Assembly (NCBI RefSeq): GCF_042854845.1
Contig: NZ_AP031498.1
Coordinates: forward strand, 4,898,001 to 4,962,000
Length of the DNA: 64,000 nucleotides
Direction: 5' to 3'
From: Maricurvus nonylphenolicus
GTDB taxonomy: Bacteria; Pseudomonadota; Gammaproteobacteria; Pseudomonadales; Cellvibrionaceae
Below, piece by piece: positions 26,877-35,671 of the stretch. The notes under the pieces were generated by a model. That model worked only from the letters and a program-made list of their open reading frames with translations. It did no database searches and was not told the DNA's origin. Position 1 is the stretch's first letter; each line of letters starts with the position of its first letter. The position numbers and the translations under genes are program-made.

Positions 26877-28425
26877 ACAGTTCCCTGCGGGTCATACGTT
26901 CTGCGATATGTTCTGCCTGCCGAATTGCCAGGGCGACAATGGTTAACGTCGGATTAGCCGCGGCACTGGTGGAGAACAAACTGCCATCAGAGACAAACAG
27001 GTTGGGGATTTCATGCACTTGCCCCCAGCGATTGGTCACACCGTCTTTAGGTTTAGCACTCATGCGTGCTACCCCCATATTGTGACTGCCTGCACCTTCA
27101 CCGGTTGATGACCAGAATTTCTTCGCCCCCACTGCTTCCAAAATCCGTTTCATTTGTCGATTGCCATGGCGCTGCATAGCAATACTGTTATCGTGCAGAT
27201 TATATTTCACCATCGGTATAGGCACGCCGAACTGATCTTTTTCCGTTGCATGCAATTCAATGGCATTAGACAATTGTGGTGGATCCTCACCGCTGATATT
27301 CAGGCCCGCGAGATATTTATAATTCTCCATCATCTCGGCGGCTTCCTCGCCCCAGGGTGCAGCTATGCCCTTGCCTATACTTCTGAGTGTGACCGGATCA
27401 CTGGCAATGGGCTCGATATAATAACCACCGGCAAAACCTCGGCTGGCATCATGATGTAGTTCATCTTCAATATGGCCGGTTTGGCGTGCGCCGCGGTGAA
27501 AGTTAACTTCGCCGGGCATCACCCCCATAGCAAACGTCATCACATGACGCATATAGTTGCGCCCCAAATGTCCGGAGTGATTACCCAAGCCCTGAGGAAA
27601 CAGAGCAGAAGCGGAATGCTGCAATAAACGCGCTGTCTCAACTGCATTTCCCGCTACGGCTACGGCTCTGGCTTTTTGCTCCTGAATATTACCCTCAGCA
27701 TCGGCATAAATAACACCAGTCACTTTACCCGCGTTGTTATGCAATACCTGCAAAACTCTACAGCCAGCTCGCAGTTCAAAATTGCCCGTCGCCTGAGCCT
27801 TGGGGATTTCTGTATACAGGGTTGACCACTTTGCGCCTATTTTGCAGCCCGAAAAACAAAAGCCGATTTGCATACAGGGAGGGCGGCCATCCCGCGGAGC
27901 GGAATTGATAGCCATACCTTGGTGGGTGATATGCGTGTAACCAATCTTACGCGCACCTGCAGCCATAACCTTGTAATTACTGTGCGGAAAAGAAGCTGGT
28001 TGGCCATTAGTACCACTGACACTCATTTTGTCTTCGGCCCGCGCGTAGTATGGCTCAAGCTCCTGCAAATTTATGGGCCAATCAATCAATGAGGTGCCTT
28101 CCAGCTCTCCATAGGTGGTACGCGCCCGGAATTCATGCTCAGCAAAACGCGCAGCAATACCCGACCAGCGCATGGTTGTGCCGCCCACCGTTTTGCAATT
28201 CCAGGTGCTTGATCCTAAACGCTTATCAAGCCAACCCATACGCTGGTTCATTAATACAGGATCATTTTCAACATCGGCCAGGCTCATATGATTACCCGCC
28301 TCCAGGCAGACTACACGGATACCCTTTTGCGCCAACTCGTTTGACAGGGTACCGCCACCAGCGCCAGAACCAATAACCACAACAACGCTGTCATCTGCTA
28401 AATCGAATTGTTTATTTTCCATCAT
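26875..28425 (-). CDS. GMC-family FAD oxidoreductase
   Basis: A 516-residue flavoprotein of the glucose-methanol-choline family. The FAD loop GSGAGGG is at 19-25, followed by an ELAQKGIRVVCLEAG strand; the C-terminal region has GSHNMGVARM and SAAANPTLTIVALA, which hold the active-site histidine/asparagine. The ATG overlaps the upstream gene's stop as ATGA and has a GGAG site, so the longer TTG frame is rejected. With the upstream Tat-secreted small subunit it resembles the large and small subunits of gluconate/sorbitol-type dehydrogenases; the usual cytochrome c third subunit is absent here. Confidence 0.92.
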   Translation of the reverse strand: MMENKQFDLADDSVVVVIGSGAGGGTLSNELAQKGIRVVCLEAGNHMSLADVENDPVLMNQRMGWLDKRLGSSTWNCKTVGGTTMRWSGIAARFAEHEFRARTTYGELEGTSLIDWPINLQELEPYYARAEDKMSVSGTNGQPASFPHSNYKVMAAGARKIGYTHITHQGMAINSAPRDGRPPCMQIGFCFSGCKIGAKWSTLYTEIPKAQATGNFELRAGCRVLQVLHNNAGKVTGVIYADAEGNIQEQKARAVAVAGNAVETARLLQHSASALFPQGLGNHSGHLGRNYMRHVMTFAMGVMPGEVNFHRGARQTGHIEDELHHDASRGFAGGYYIEPIASDPVTLRSIGKGIAAPWGEEAAEMMENYKYLAGLNISGEDPPQLSNAIELHATEKDQFGVPIPMVKYNLHDNSIAMQRHGNRQMKRILEAVGAKKFWSSTGEGAGSHNMGVARMSAKPKDGVTNRWGQVHEIPNLFVSDGSLFSTSAAANPTLTIVALAIRQAEHIAERMTRREL

Positions 28426-28946
28426 GCACGCTCCAACCAATCAATAACCCCGGCCCCACGATGCAGGTAACCGCCGTGCATATACGAGGGCCCCTCATAA
28501 CCTATCAGGTTCCATACGGCTGGATGCATATAAAGTGCAACGGTGACTGCGCTAAGGATGGCGCCGAAGAAGGCTTCACCCTGCACGCTTTGCAACGCCG
28601 CTATTTGCGCTTGCTCATCCAATGCCAGGAAAGGTTTATCCTGCATAGCATCAAGCTGTATTTGCGCATGGGTCACTAGCTGTGAGAATTGGGCAGAATC
28701 TGCCACGTAGGCTAAAGCATGATTCAGTGCTTGATGATAAACATCATCCGGTAAACTGTCGTGCGGGTATAGCAAGCGCGCCACCTTGACGAGCGTTGCG
28801 TTATCAGCGGGACTGGCAGCGCCACCTGCCGCCCAGGCCTGGCTAGATTGCAGAACGGCAGGCGTAAGCGTTCCAGCGGCGGCCACTCCGGTAAACGTTA
28901 GAGCACTCACCAAAAAGCGGCGCCGATTAAAATCTGTATGATTCAT
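28422..28946 (-). CDS. Gluconate 2-dehydrogenase subunit 3-like Tat protein
   Basis: A 174-residue protein with a twin-arginine signal (NRRRFLVSALTFTGVAAAG) and a small helical domain typical of the gamma subunit of membrane-bound sugar/alcohol dehydrogenases. It probably chaperones and carries the signal-less GMC flavoprotein, with which it overlaps by 4 bases, to the periplasm as a folded complex. The gene is the first of this two-gene operon. Confidence 0.88.
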   Translation of the reverse strand: MNHTDFNRRRFLVSALTFTGVAAAGTLTPAVLQSSQAWAAGGAASPADNATLVKVARLLYPHDSLPDDVYHQALNHALAYVADSAQFSQLVTHAQIQLDAMQDKPFLALDEQAQIAALQSVQGEAFFGAILSAVTVALYMHPAVWNLIGYEGPSYMHGGYLHRGAGVIDWLERA

Positions 28947-29160
28947 ACATTTTTATCCCTTTATGAATCGCTGCTTCACCATGTTCTTTTTTAATGTGGT
29001 GAACTCGCGATATCAGATAAATAGCGGTTACATGCCGCTGTGATGGCTATCACTCTGAAGTAATATCAGATTTATCAAACGGGTCGATAAAAATGCTGGC
29101 TTATTTATCCCCAGCTAAACGCATGAGGCATAACAAGCCTTGCTTGGTACAACATATGAA

Positions 29161-30984
29161 TTACGCGTTTGTGCGACGAATTTTCTCCAGGTTTTTTACA
29201 CCGCGTTTGGCCATAAGCTGATAGACACGAGAACTCACATCAGGACTTATACCTAACAAACGCACAAAGAAACCTTTAACTTTCGGTACCGCAACCTGAA
29301 TAGGCTGCTTGTGCCACACTTCTCCTAACACCACTGCCGCAACTTCTTCAGTCGTTAAGGGTCGCGAGCCGCTAAACACCAAGCGAGAATGATCACCAAA
29401 ACCAACCTGATGATCTAGCATAGGCGTGGCGATTAAATCCGGACATACGCAGGACACCTTGATAGGTGAGCCCGCCATATTTAAATCCAGGGCCAAGCCA
29501 TTGGAAAAACTTCGAATCGCAGCCTTGGAGGCCGCATAACCCACAACACCAGGAACAGGGCCAAATCCTGCGTAGGATGCAATATTAATAATATGACCGC
29601 GTTGCAACTTTTCGAAATGTGGCAGTAAGGTGTCACAACCGTTGACACTGCCCATAACATTAACATCTATCTGCAAGCCAACTTCGCGGGCGGTATTTTC
29701 AAAGCTGTAGCCAGGACGAATAATGCCCGCCACATTGAGTAGATGAGAAAAGCTAACGCCCTGTTCATCATATTTTTTGAACAGCTGCTGCCAGGCATCA
29801 AGATCCGTAACGTTTAACACTTCCAGCTGTACACGGTCCAGATCCCAAGCTTCGTCTTTGGCGGCATTATCCAAACCATCCTGGGTCAAATCCGTTGCCA
29901 ATACGCGATGACCTTTTTGCAATAACTGTCCGGTCAGATAGCGCCCCAAACCGCTGGCACTACCCGTAACCCACACCCAGTCTGCTTCGCTTTGGGCTAT
30001 GTGATTGTAGTGGTCCGCCAGTTCTTGCATGGCCTGTTCGAATGACACCACCGGCTGATAACCCAATTGCGCCTTTGCTTTATCAATACAAAATTCATTG
30101 GCACCACCGACCAGGCGATAGGACTGGGTGGTAACCGCTGGGCGCTCTTCCTGTTTACGCCAGCGACCGATAGTTTCCAATACCGGAGCGGCTAGCTTGG
30201 CAACCATATTGGGAATGGATTTAGGTGCAGGCGCACCCGCTACGATACTGAGACGCTCAAGGTAGGTTTTCCAGGTAACACCAAAGCCATCGGCGGCGTT
30301 ATAGATCTCACACTTTTGTTCTTGTGCTCGAGCGGCCGCCAACATCAACGCCACCAAATTGTTTACATGGCACAGACCCGCATCCCATTCACCGGAACCC
30401 ATCAGGCAAGGTTTACCCTGCTGCATCATCTCCAGCATCATATTAACCCAAGGGCCACTGCCAACACCGAAAACATTACCCGGGCGGACAATGGTGGCTT
30501 TAAGCTGCTGTTGTTTCACCGCCTCTAAGGTGACTCGCTCCTGCTCTTGCTTACAAAAGTCATAAGGAGAAGAGACAGTACCCACAGGCATGTCTTCCGT
30601 CAGCTTGCCTTTGGCTAACGCCGAACCATAGGCACATACACTGGTGGTCACAATAAACGCGGCGTCCATTTGCAACGCCAACGCAATAGCCTGCTCGGTA
30701 CCGGCGACAGTAATGTCCACATGGTGCTGCATAGCGCCCCAATCACTGACCACAGCAGCCAAGTGGAAAATGGTATCCACCTGACCTATGTCGTCGGCCA
30801 GATCAACGAGCTTGCGCACATCGCCAATCACGATACTGACCCGATCGCCCCACTCTTCCGGTACCGGCTCATTGGGTACCATCAAGGCAACAACCTCTAC
30901 CTGTTGCGCTAATAATTCCCGCACCAGATGACGGCCGATAAAACCACCGGCCCCGGTTACAAATGCAGACTTCAGATCAGCCAT
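29161..30984 (-). CDS. Fusion of an NAD-dependent epimerase-type SDR and a classical SDR
   Basis: A 607-residue protein with two complete Rossmann enzymes. Domain 1 (about 1-325) is an extended SDR: TGAGGFIG (10-17), S115-like SVCAYG, and Y141-x3-K145. Domain 2 (about 334-600) is a classical SDR: TGSASGLG (340-347), NVAG (417-420), S470, Y483 and K487 (YAASK). Both active sites look intact, suggesting two sequential oxidoreductions on one chain. It follows the second cupin gene by 21 bases on the same strand. The ATG at 30984 has a GGGAG site; the GTG two codons upstream is less likely. Confidence 0.9.
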   Translation of the reverse strand: MADLKSAFVTGAGGFIGRHLVRELLAQQVEVVALMVPNEPVPEEWGDRVSIVIGDVRKLVDLADDIGQVDTIFHLAAVVSDWGAMQHHVDITVAGTEQAIALALQMDAAFIVTTSVCAYGSALAKGKLTEDMPVGTVSSPYDFCKQEQERVTLEAVKQQQLKATIVRPGNVFGVGSGPWVNMMLEMMQQGKPCLMGSGEWDAGLCHVNNLVALMLAAARAQEQKCEIYNAADGFGVTWKTYLERLSIVAGAPAPKSIPNMVAKLAAPVLETIGRWRKQEERPAVTTQSYRLVGGANEFCIDKAKAQLGYQPVVSFEQAMQELADHYNHIAQSEADWVWVTGSASGLGRYLTGQLLQKGHRVLATDLTQDGLDNAAKDEAWDLDRVQLEVLNVTDLDAWQQLFKKYDEQGVSFSHLLNVAGIIRPGYSFENTAREVGLQIDVNVMGSVNGCDTLLPHFEKLQRGHIINIASYAGFGPVPGVVGYAASKAAIRSFSNGLALDLNMAGSPIKVSCVCPDLIATPMLDHQVGFGDHSRLVFSGSRPLTTEEVAAVVLGEVWHKQPIQVAVPKVKGFFVRLLGISPDVSSRVYQLMAKRGVKNLEKIRRTNA

Positions 30985-31005
30985 GGGCACTCTCCCAGTT
31001 TTCTA

Positions 31006-31542
31006 TTAGTCTTCGCCAATCACAATGACTTTGTCACAGTTTTGCCCACTGACTTCACACAGGGCGCGATAGGCCTTCAGTACAGTTTGGGCATCCAAAA
31101 TACTGGTGACATTACCTTCGTCATCGACGTTGACGTTGCTGCCAAAGATGGCAAACCACACCACGGCTTCCTCTGTTGCATCCTCTGCAACGGTCAGGGT
31201 GTGATGGGAGTGGGCAGGTTCAAACAAGTAGGAACCGGCTTTATTGACCTTGTCCGGATACTCCTTATAGAACCATTCACCGGATTGGGTCACAGCGAAT
31301 ACCGGGCCTGTGTGGTAGTGGGTATCAATGCAGAAGCCCGGCTTAAAGCGGTTACGCACAACCCACAGGTTTTGGTTTAAGTCCACGTGCAGCAACTGCA
31401 GGGTGGAGCCATCGGGCAGCTCGACATGGGGCAGGTCTTCATCGTGAATCAGAATGGCTTCTTTGGTGTGCTCTTTGGAGACCACAGGGCCATCCATCAT
31501 GGCCATTAACATCTCTAAAGCGGGGGTATTGGTATCAGTCAT
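31006..31542 (-). CDS. Cupin-domain protein (2,4'-dihydroxyacetophenone dioxygenase-like), paralogue 2
   Basis: A 178-residue cupin nearly identical through its core to the product at 23817: both share the GFCIDTHYHTGPVFAVTQSG region and differ mainly at the ends. The second motif here is AHSHHTL, with one more histidine than the paralogue (AHSLHTL). It heads an operon with the SDR fusion and is divergent from an AraC gene, with tandem 16-bp repeats between. A GGAG ribosome site lies 6 bases before the ATG. Confidence 0.87.
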   Translation of the reverse strand: MTDTNTPALEMLMAMMDGPVVSKEHTKEAILIHDEDLPHVELPDGSTLQLLHVDLNQNLWVVRNRFKPGFCIDTHYHTGPVFAVTQSGEWFYKEYPDKVNKAGSYLFEPAHSHHTLTVAEDATEEAVVWFAIFGSNVNVDDEGNVTSILDAQTVLKAYRALCEVSGQNCDKVIVIGED

Positions 31543-31599
31543 ATCAGGCTCCGGCTGGTTATTATGTTATTCAGTGTAGGCCAGGCTTTAACCCACCTC

Positions 31600-31636
31600 T
31601 TGACTATTTACGACACCAAGTTGATTATTTACGACA
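31600..31636. promoter_or_regulatory. Tandem AraC-type half-sites
   Basis: TTGACTATTTACGACA (31600-31615) and TTGATTATTTACGACA (31621-31636) are direct repeats with one mismatch, 21 bp apart start to start. Two-turn spacing of direct repeats is typical of AraC/XylS binding. They lie 20 bases before the AraC gene and 58 bases before the cupin start, so they may govern both. Confidence 0.75.
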
Positions 31637-31656
31637 GCTTCCTCTAGGCTATAGCC

Positions 31657-32679
31657 ATGTATTTAATTCGCAGCGGGGCCATTGAAGGTTACTGGTCCCT
31701 GGTCAGCCGCTATCAACAAAACCCTACTGCCATCCTCGAACAGGTGGGGTTAAGTGCTGCGCAGCTACAGGAGCCGGACGCCCTGGTTTCCTATCAGCGC
31801 CTGGCAGATTTGCTGGATATCAGTAGTGAGGTGTGTAACGCGCCCCTCTTTAGCCTGCAACTGACCACCACCCAAAGTCCGATGATTTTTGGTGACCTGT
31901 CCATTCTCAGCGTACAGCAAGAATCCTTACGCGAAGTGCTCGAGGTGAGCCAACGTCATATCCATCTGCACGCTATGGGCGTGAGCGTCGATATTCTCAG
32001 CGATGAGCAATACACAGAATTTGTGTTGGACTTTGCATTCACCAACGCCTATGGCCTGCAACAACTGATTCAGCTCAGTGTCGGCCATATGTTTATTACG
32101 GTGTGTACCGTATTGGGCGGCTACCAACCGGGCCTGCAGATACACGTGCGACAGGCGGCGCCAGATAAAAGCAAGCAGACCGAGATACCGGGGCAGTACC
32201 AGCAGAAGATCGTTTTTAACAGCCACTTCGACGGTGTCCGCTTCCCCACGCAATGGCTGCAACGCAAACCCGCCTCGCACGAAGAAGAGTTACGGGAGTA
32301 CTTTCAGCGCCGCGTGCAATTTCTGGAACGTGCCTACCCGGATAACCTGCAAGCCCAGGCCCGCTATATCATCAGTAACCTGCTGGCCAGTGGCGAATGC
32401 ACCTTGGAGCGGGTCAGCGCCGGGCTGAACCTGCACCCGCGTACCCTACAACGTAAACTGACCGATGAAGGCACCAGCTTTCGCGAACTGCTCCAAAAGA
32501 ATCGCCGCGATACCGCCGAGCACTATTTGCGCTATACCAATATCAGTATTACCGATCTGGCCCTGAATCTGGGGTATGCGGAAGTGGCGGTGTTTAGTCG
32601 CCACTTTAAACAGTGGACGGGGCAGTCACCCCGGGCCTGGCAACAGGCCGCGAAACAAGGCGTTAATCCAACCGCCTAG
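31657..32679 (+). CDS. AraC-family transcriptional regulator 1
   Basis: A 340-residue regulator with an N-terminal arabinose-binding-like domain (OruR/ArgR group; SRYQQNPTAILEQVGLS start) and a C-terminal double helix-turn-helix at about 245-335 (LHPRTLQRKLTDEGTSFREL, then LALNLGYAEVAVFSRHFKQW). It probably responds to a small catabolite and binds the tandem TTGAYTATTTACGACA sites just upstream, controlling the divergent cupin/SDR-fusion operon and itself. There is no obvious ribosome site in the 20 bases left between the repeats and the ATG. Confidence 0.92.
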   Translation: MYLIRSGAIEGYWSLVSRYQQNPTAILEQVGLSAAQLQEPDALVSYQRLADLLDISSEVCNAPLFSLQLTTTQSPMIFGDLSILSVQQESLREVLEVSQRHIHLHAMGVSVDILSDEQYTEFVLDFAFTNAYGLQQLIQLSVGHMFITVCTVLGGYQPGLQIHVRQAAPDKSKQTEIPGQYQQKIVFNSHFDGVRFPTQWLQRKPASHEEELREYFQRRVQFLERAYPDNLQAQARYIISNLLASGECTLERVSAGLNLHPRTLQRKLTDEGTSFRELLQKNRRDTAEHYLRYTNISITDLALNLGYAEVAVFSRHFKQWTGQSPRAWQQAAKQGVNPTA

Positions 32680-32785
32680 GCCTTAAGCTATAACCTCCCA
32701 GGTAATGGCAATCCGGCTGGCTCAATGGACAATGACGCCTAAGAGAGAAACTTCCTAATTTGGACAGACAACAACAGGAAAGATG

Positions 32786-33559
32786 ATGAAATCACTATTT
32801 AATGTTGAAGGTAAGGTCGCAGTGATTACCGGCGGCTCCCGCGGTATTGGCGCCATGATGGCTCGCGGTTTTGTAGAAAACGGCGTACGCACCTATATCA
32901 CCGCCCGTAAAGTAGAAGAGCTGAATGCGACCGCCGAAGAGCTGTCTGAATTTGGCGAATGTATTGCCATCCCTTCCGACCTATCCACCCTGGAAGGCAT
33001 TACCGCCTTCTGTGATGACATCAAATCACGTGAAGACAAGGTACACATCCTGATCAATAACGCCGGTGCCACCTGGGGTGCGCCGATTGATGAATTCCCT
33101 GAAGATGGCTGGGACAAGGTGATGGACTTAAACGTTAAGTCGCCTTTCTTCCTGGTCCAAGCACTACTGCCCAGCCTGCGCGCCGCCGGTACCAAAGAAG
33201 ATCCCGCCCGTGTGATCAATATCGCCTCCATCAATGCCTACACCACACCGGCGATGGATAACTTCTCCTACTCCGCCAGTAAAGCAGCCATTAAACACCT
33301 GACCCAGCACCTGGCGGCCAAGCTGGTTAAAGACAATATCAACGTTAACGGTATTGCACCGGGCTTGTTCCCGAGCAAGATGACCGCGTATATGCTGGAT
33401 GAATATGAAGAGCAGATGGCGGCAGCGATTCCGCGTGGACGTATTGGTAATCCGGAAGATGCAGCGGGTACCGCGATTTATCTTTCCTCGCAGGCGTCTG
33501 CCTGGGTGACCGGTAATACCATTGTGCTGGATGGTGGCCAGGTGGCTAACGCGGGCTAA
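32786..33559 (+). CDS. SDR family oxidoreductase
   Basis: A 257-residue classical short-chain dehydrogenase: TGGSRGIG near residue 14, NNAGATWG, and the YSASK active site with following KHLTQHLA helix. It ends in the usual VLDGGQ segment. Of two adjacent ATGs the second is preferred because the AGGA ribosome site is then 6 bases away rather than 3. It lies alone between the AraC gene and a converging SDR gene. Substrate unknown; many relatives are 3-oxoacyl or polyol dehydrogenases. Confidence 0.92.
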   Translation: MKSLFNVEGKVAVITGGSRGIGAMMARGFVENGVRTYITARKVEELNATAEELSEFGECIAIPSDLSTLEGITAFCDDIKSREDKVHILINNAGATWGAPIDEFPEDGWDKVMDLNVKSPFFLVQALLPSLRAAGTKEDPARVINIASINAYTTPAMDNFSYSASKAAIKHLTQHLAAKLVKDNINVNGIAPGLFPSKMTAYMLDEYEEQMAAAIPRGRIGNPEDAAGTAIYLSSQASAWVTGNTIVLDGGQVANAG

Positions 33560-33567
33560 GTGCTCAC

Positions 33568-33603
33568 GCTACCGAGATTCCTGACTCACGGAATTTCGGT
33601 AGC
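33568..33603. terminator. Hairpin between converging SDR genes
   Basis: GCTACCGAGATTCC (33568-33581) pairs with GGAATTTCGGTAGC (33590-33603) with one G-T position, around an 8-base loop. There is no long T-run, but the strong 14-bp stem between two converging genes makes a shared terminator likely. Confidence 0.6.
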
Positions 33604-33616
33604 AACCATTCCAACG

Positions 33617-34363
33617 CTAATCAAAAGCCAACATCAAGCGCGTCGGAAGAATAGGCATCAACCAACGCGCGATATTCCAAAGCAGCCCGGTGATAACAAC
33701 ACTGCGTTTTCGTGTCTCAATGGCTTTAACAATCGCCTTCGCCGCCACCGTGACTGACATTCCCTTATCTTCCATTGGCGTTATAACATGACCCGGCATT
33801 ATGGTGCCCGTCGTGATTGATTTGTGCAGACCGTCGCGCATTAATTCCGCATAGAGTGATTCCATATAACGGTTAATACCGCTTTTCGAAGCCGAGTAAC
33901 CCGCGTAACCATTACCCGCCATACCTCGTATAGCGGAGAGGGAAGAGGTTACTGCGATATGACCATGGCCCTGTTTTTTAAACAGTGAGATAGCCTTGTC
34001 AATACAGGCAATGGCTCCCAGCAGATTGACTTCGATCGTTTTACGCACGTCGGGGAAATTATCAGCATCGCCAACTTCGCTACCCAGATCGATACCGGCA
34101 TTGGCAAAGACAATATCCAGCCCACCAAGCCGCTGGGCCAGCTCATCAAAAACCGGGCCGACGCGATAATAGTCGGTAATATTCAAAACCTCAGTTTCAA
34201 CCCTGACACCGGGATAGCGACTGCCAAGCAGGGCCTTCATCTCAACCAGGGCTTGCCCATTCATATCTACCAGTGCCAATTGATAACCTTTGGCTGCTAA
34301 CTGCAGGCTGACCTCTTTACCGATACCGGAAGCTGCACCGACAATTAATATTCGCTTTGTCAT
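33617..34363 (-). CDS. SDR family oxidoreductase
   Basis: A 248-residue short-chain dehydrogenase with GAASGIG at 9-15, FANAGID, a serine-rich TSSLSAIRG strand and a YSASK active site. The C-terminal end lacks the usual VDGG motif and ends with a hydrophobic region (NIARWLMPILPTRLMLAF), as in membrane-associated SDRs. It starts 7 bases after the MFS gene, with its GGAG site inside that gene's end, so the two are one operon under the TGGCC promoter at 35602. Confidence 0.9.
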   Translation of the reverse strand: MTKRILIVGAASGIGKEVSLQLAAKGYQLALVDMNGQALVEMKALLGSRYPGVRVETEVLNITDYYRVGPVFDELAQRLGGLDIVFANAGIDLGSEVGDADNFPDVRKTIEVNLLGAIACIDKAISLFKKQGHGHIAVTSSLSAIRGMAGNGYAGYSASKSGINRYMESLYAELMRDGLHKSITTGTIMPGHVITPMEDKGMSVTVAAKAIVKAIETRKRSVVITGLLWNIARWLMPILPTRLMLAFD

Positions 34364-34370
34364 TTAGGAA

Positions 34371-35546
34371 TCACTCCATAAGTAAATTAATTTTTGCTTT
34401 GAATTTGCGTTGCGAGTAACACAGCAACATAACCAGCGAAAGACTGCCGATTAACATTATATCGCTCAACACCCAGCCACGAACCAACAACCAACCCGAT
34501 GCTGCAGGCCCAAGGGCTGTGCCAACAGCCTGAAAGGCGGGCACCAGCGCTACTCGTCGGCCACAGTGATCAATTTCACTTAATGTACCCAACTGAAAGA
34601 TATCGATAAAATTCCACAGCAGGAAAAATGACAGCATGCCCAGCAAATAGATCTGCGCATTAAGCTCGACACTTAAAAAAGCAAAAGTCAGTGCCATAGC
34701 GATAAGCCCCAGCATTAATGGTTTAGATTGCCCCACACGCTCACTGAGCCAATAGGCAATCACACAGCCTGACAGTGCCAAGAAATTCCCTATGGTTAAA
34801 AAGCGGGAAACTGTCTCCCCACCGAGTCCAGCCCCCACGCCCAAGCGTTCAACATAGGTCCAGAAAGAACCCACCGCCAAATAAAAGAAAAAGATAGACA
34901 CCAGACAAAACCAGGGGGCTAACCCACGGGAGCTAGAACCCGAATCAGCCAAAACCGGTTCTGGCTCCGATTGATAATAGCGAGATACCAGCAGGCTCAA
35001 TGGCATGACCATTAAAAAGGCTAACGTGAGTGAGACGAACACCCCCTGAGCGGAGTATTCAGCTGCAATCTTCGGCAGACAATAAAGCTCCAAGCCACCG
35101 AAAACACCTTGTGAAAACATCAGCAGGCTGAAGTTTTTTCCGGTGTGATGTGTTCCAGCCAATAGGGCAATGCCCAACGCGTAAACAATTCCGCCTCCCA
35201 AGCCCGTTAAAAAAGCCAACCCCAAGAGCACATAAAAATCTTGGGCAAAAACAACGCTTCCATTAGCCGCGCCCCCTATCAATAACCCCAACAGCAACAG
35301 AGCTTGACGGTTTACCCGTGTAACCAGTACAGATACAAGTACGGATGCCAGGATGCCACCTGCAACACCAATTGCGGCGTGATAACCCAATTGGGATTGT
35401 GTGAGGCCATAGCCGTCAGCCAAGGCGCCAGCAATGACCGGCATACCTAAAAAATGCGACAAACCCACAACGCCCATAACAATAGCCGCCACAATTTCTC
35501 TGGGATTATCTTTTTCGATGCACTGAAGGGTGTCGGAATGATTCAT
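34371..35546 (-). CDS. MFS transporter
   Basis: A 391-residue protein with about twelve hydrophobic segments of the major facilitator type (YbfB/UPF0226-like look), including a GLGGGIVYALGIALLAG helix. The ATG at 35546 has a GAGAAAG ribosome site 7 bases upstream and is preferred to a longer frame from 35573. It is first in an operon with an SDR. The promoter at 35602-35639 shares its operator with those of the PLP decarboxylase and TonB receptor, so it probably moves the same or a related compound across the inner membrane. Confidence 0.9.
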   Translation of the reverse strand: MNHSDTLQCIEKDNPREIVAAIVMGVVGLSHFLGMPVIAGALADGYGLTQSQLGYHAAIGVAGGILASVLVSVLVTRVNRQALLLLGLLIGGAANGSVVFAQDFYVLLGLAFLTGLGGGIVYALGIALLAGTHHTGKNFSLLMFSQGVFGGLELYCLPKIAAEYSAQGVFVSLTLAFLMVMPLSLLVSRYYQSEPEPVLADSGSSSRGLAPWFCLVSIFFFYLAVGSFWTYVERLGVGAGLGGETVSRFLTIGNFLALSGCVIAYWLSERVGQSKPLMLGLIAMALTFAFLSVELNAQIYLLGMLSFFLLWNFIDIFQLGTLSEIDHCGRRVALVPAFQAVGTALGPAASGWLLVRGWVLSDIMLIGSLSLVMLLCYSQRKFKAKINLLME

Positions 35547-35601
35547 GCTGTAACTTTCTCGGCAGGGATACACCGAGGTTACAGGTGGTTAGATAGACCG
35601 A

Positions 35602-35639
35602 CTATAACGATTCTGGCCCAAGCATTGATATTTTTGGCC
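35602..35639 (-). promoter_or_regulatory. AraC-type promoter of the MFS-SDR operon (TGGCC-N16-TGGCC)
   Basis: TGGCC at 35614-35618 and 35635-35639 are direct repeats 21 bp apart. On the minus strand the proximal GGCCA is followed, after 6 bases, by a TTATAG -10-like box (35603-35608). The ATG is about 50 bases further on. The same layout is found at 39011-39048 and 41521-41558. Confidence 0.72.
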
Positions 35640-35671
35640 AGTGAGGAACTGTTAAGATTTGAATTTACAGC

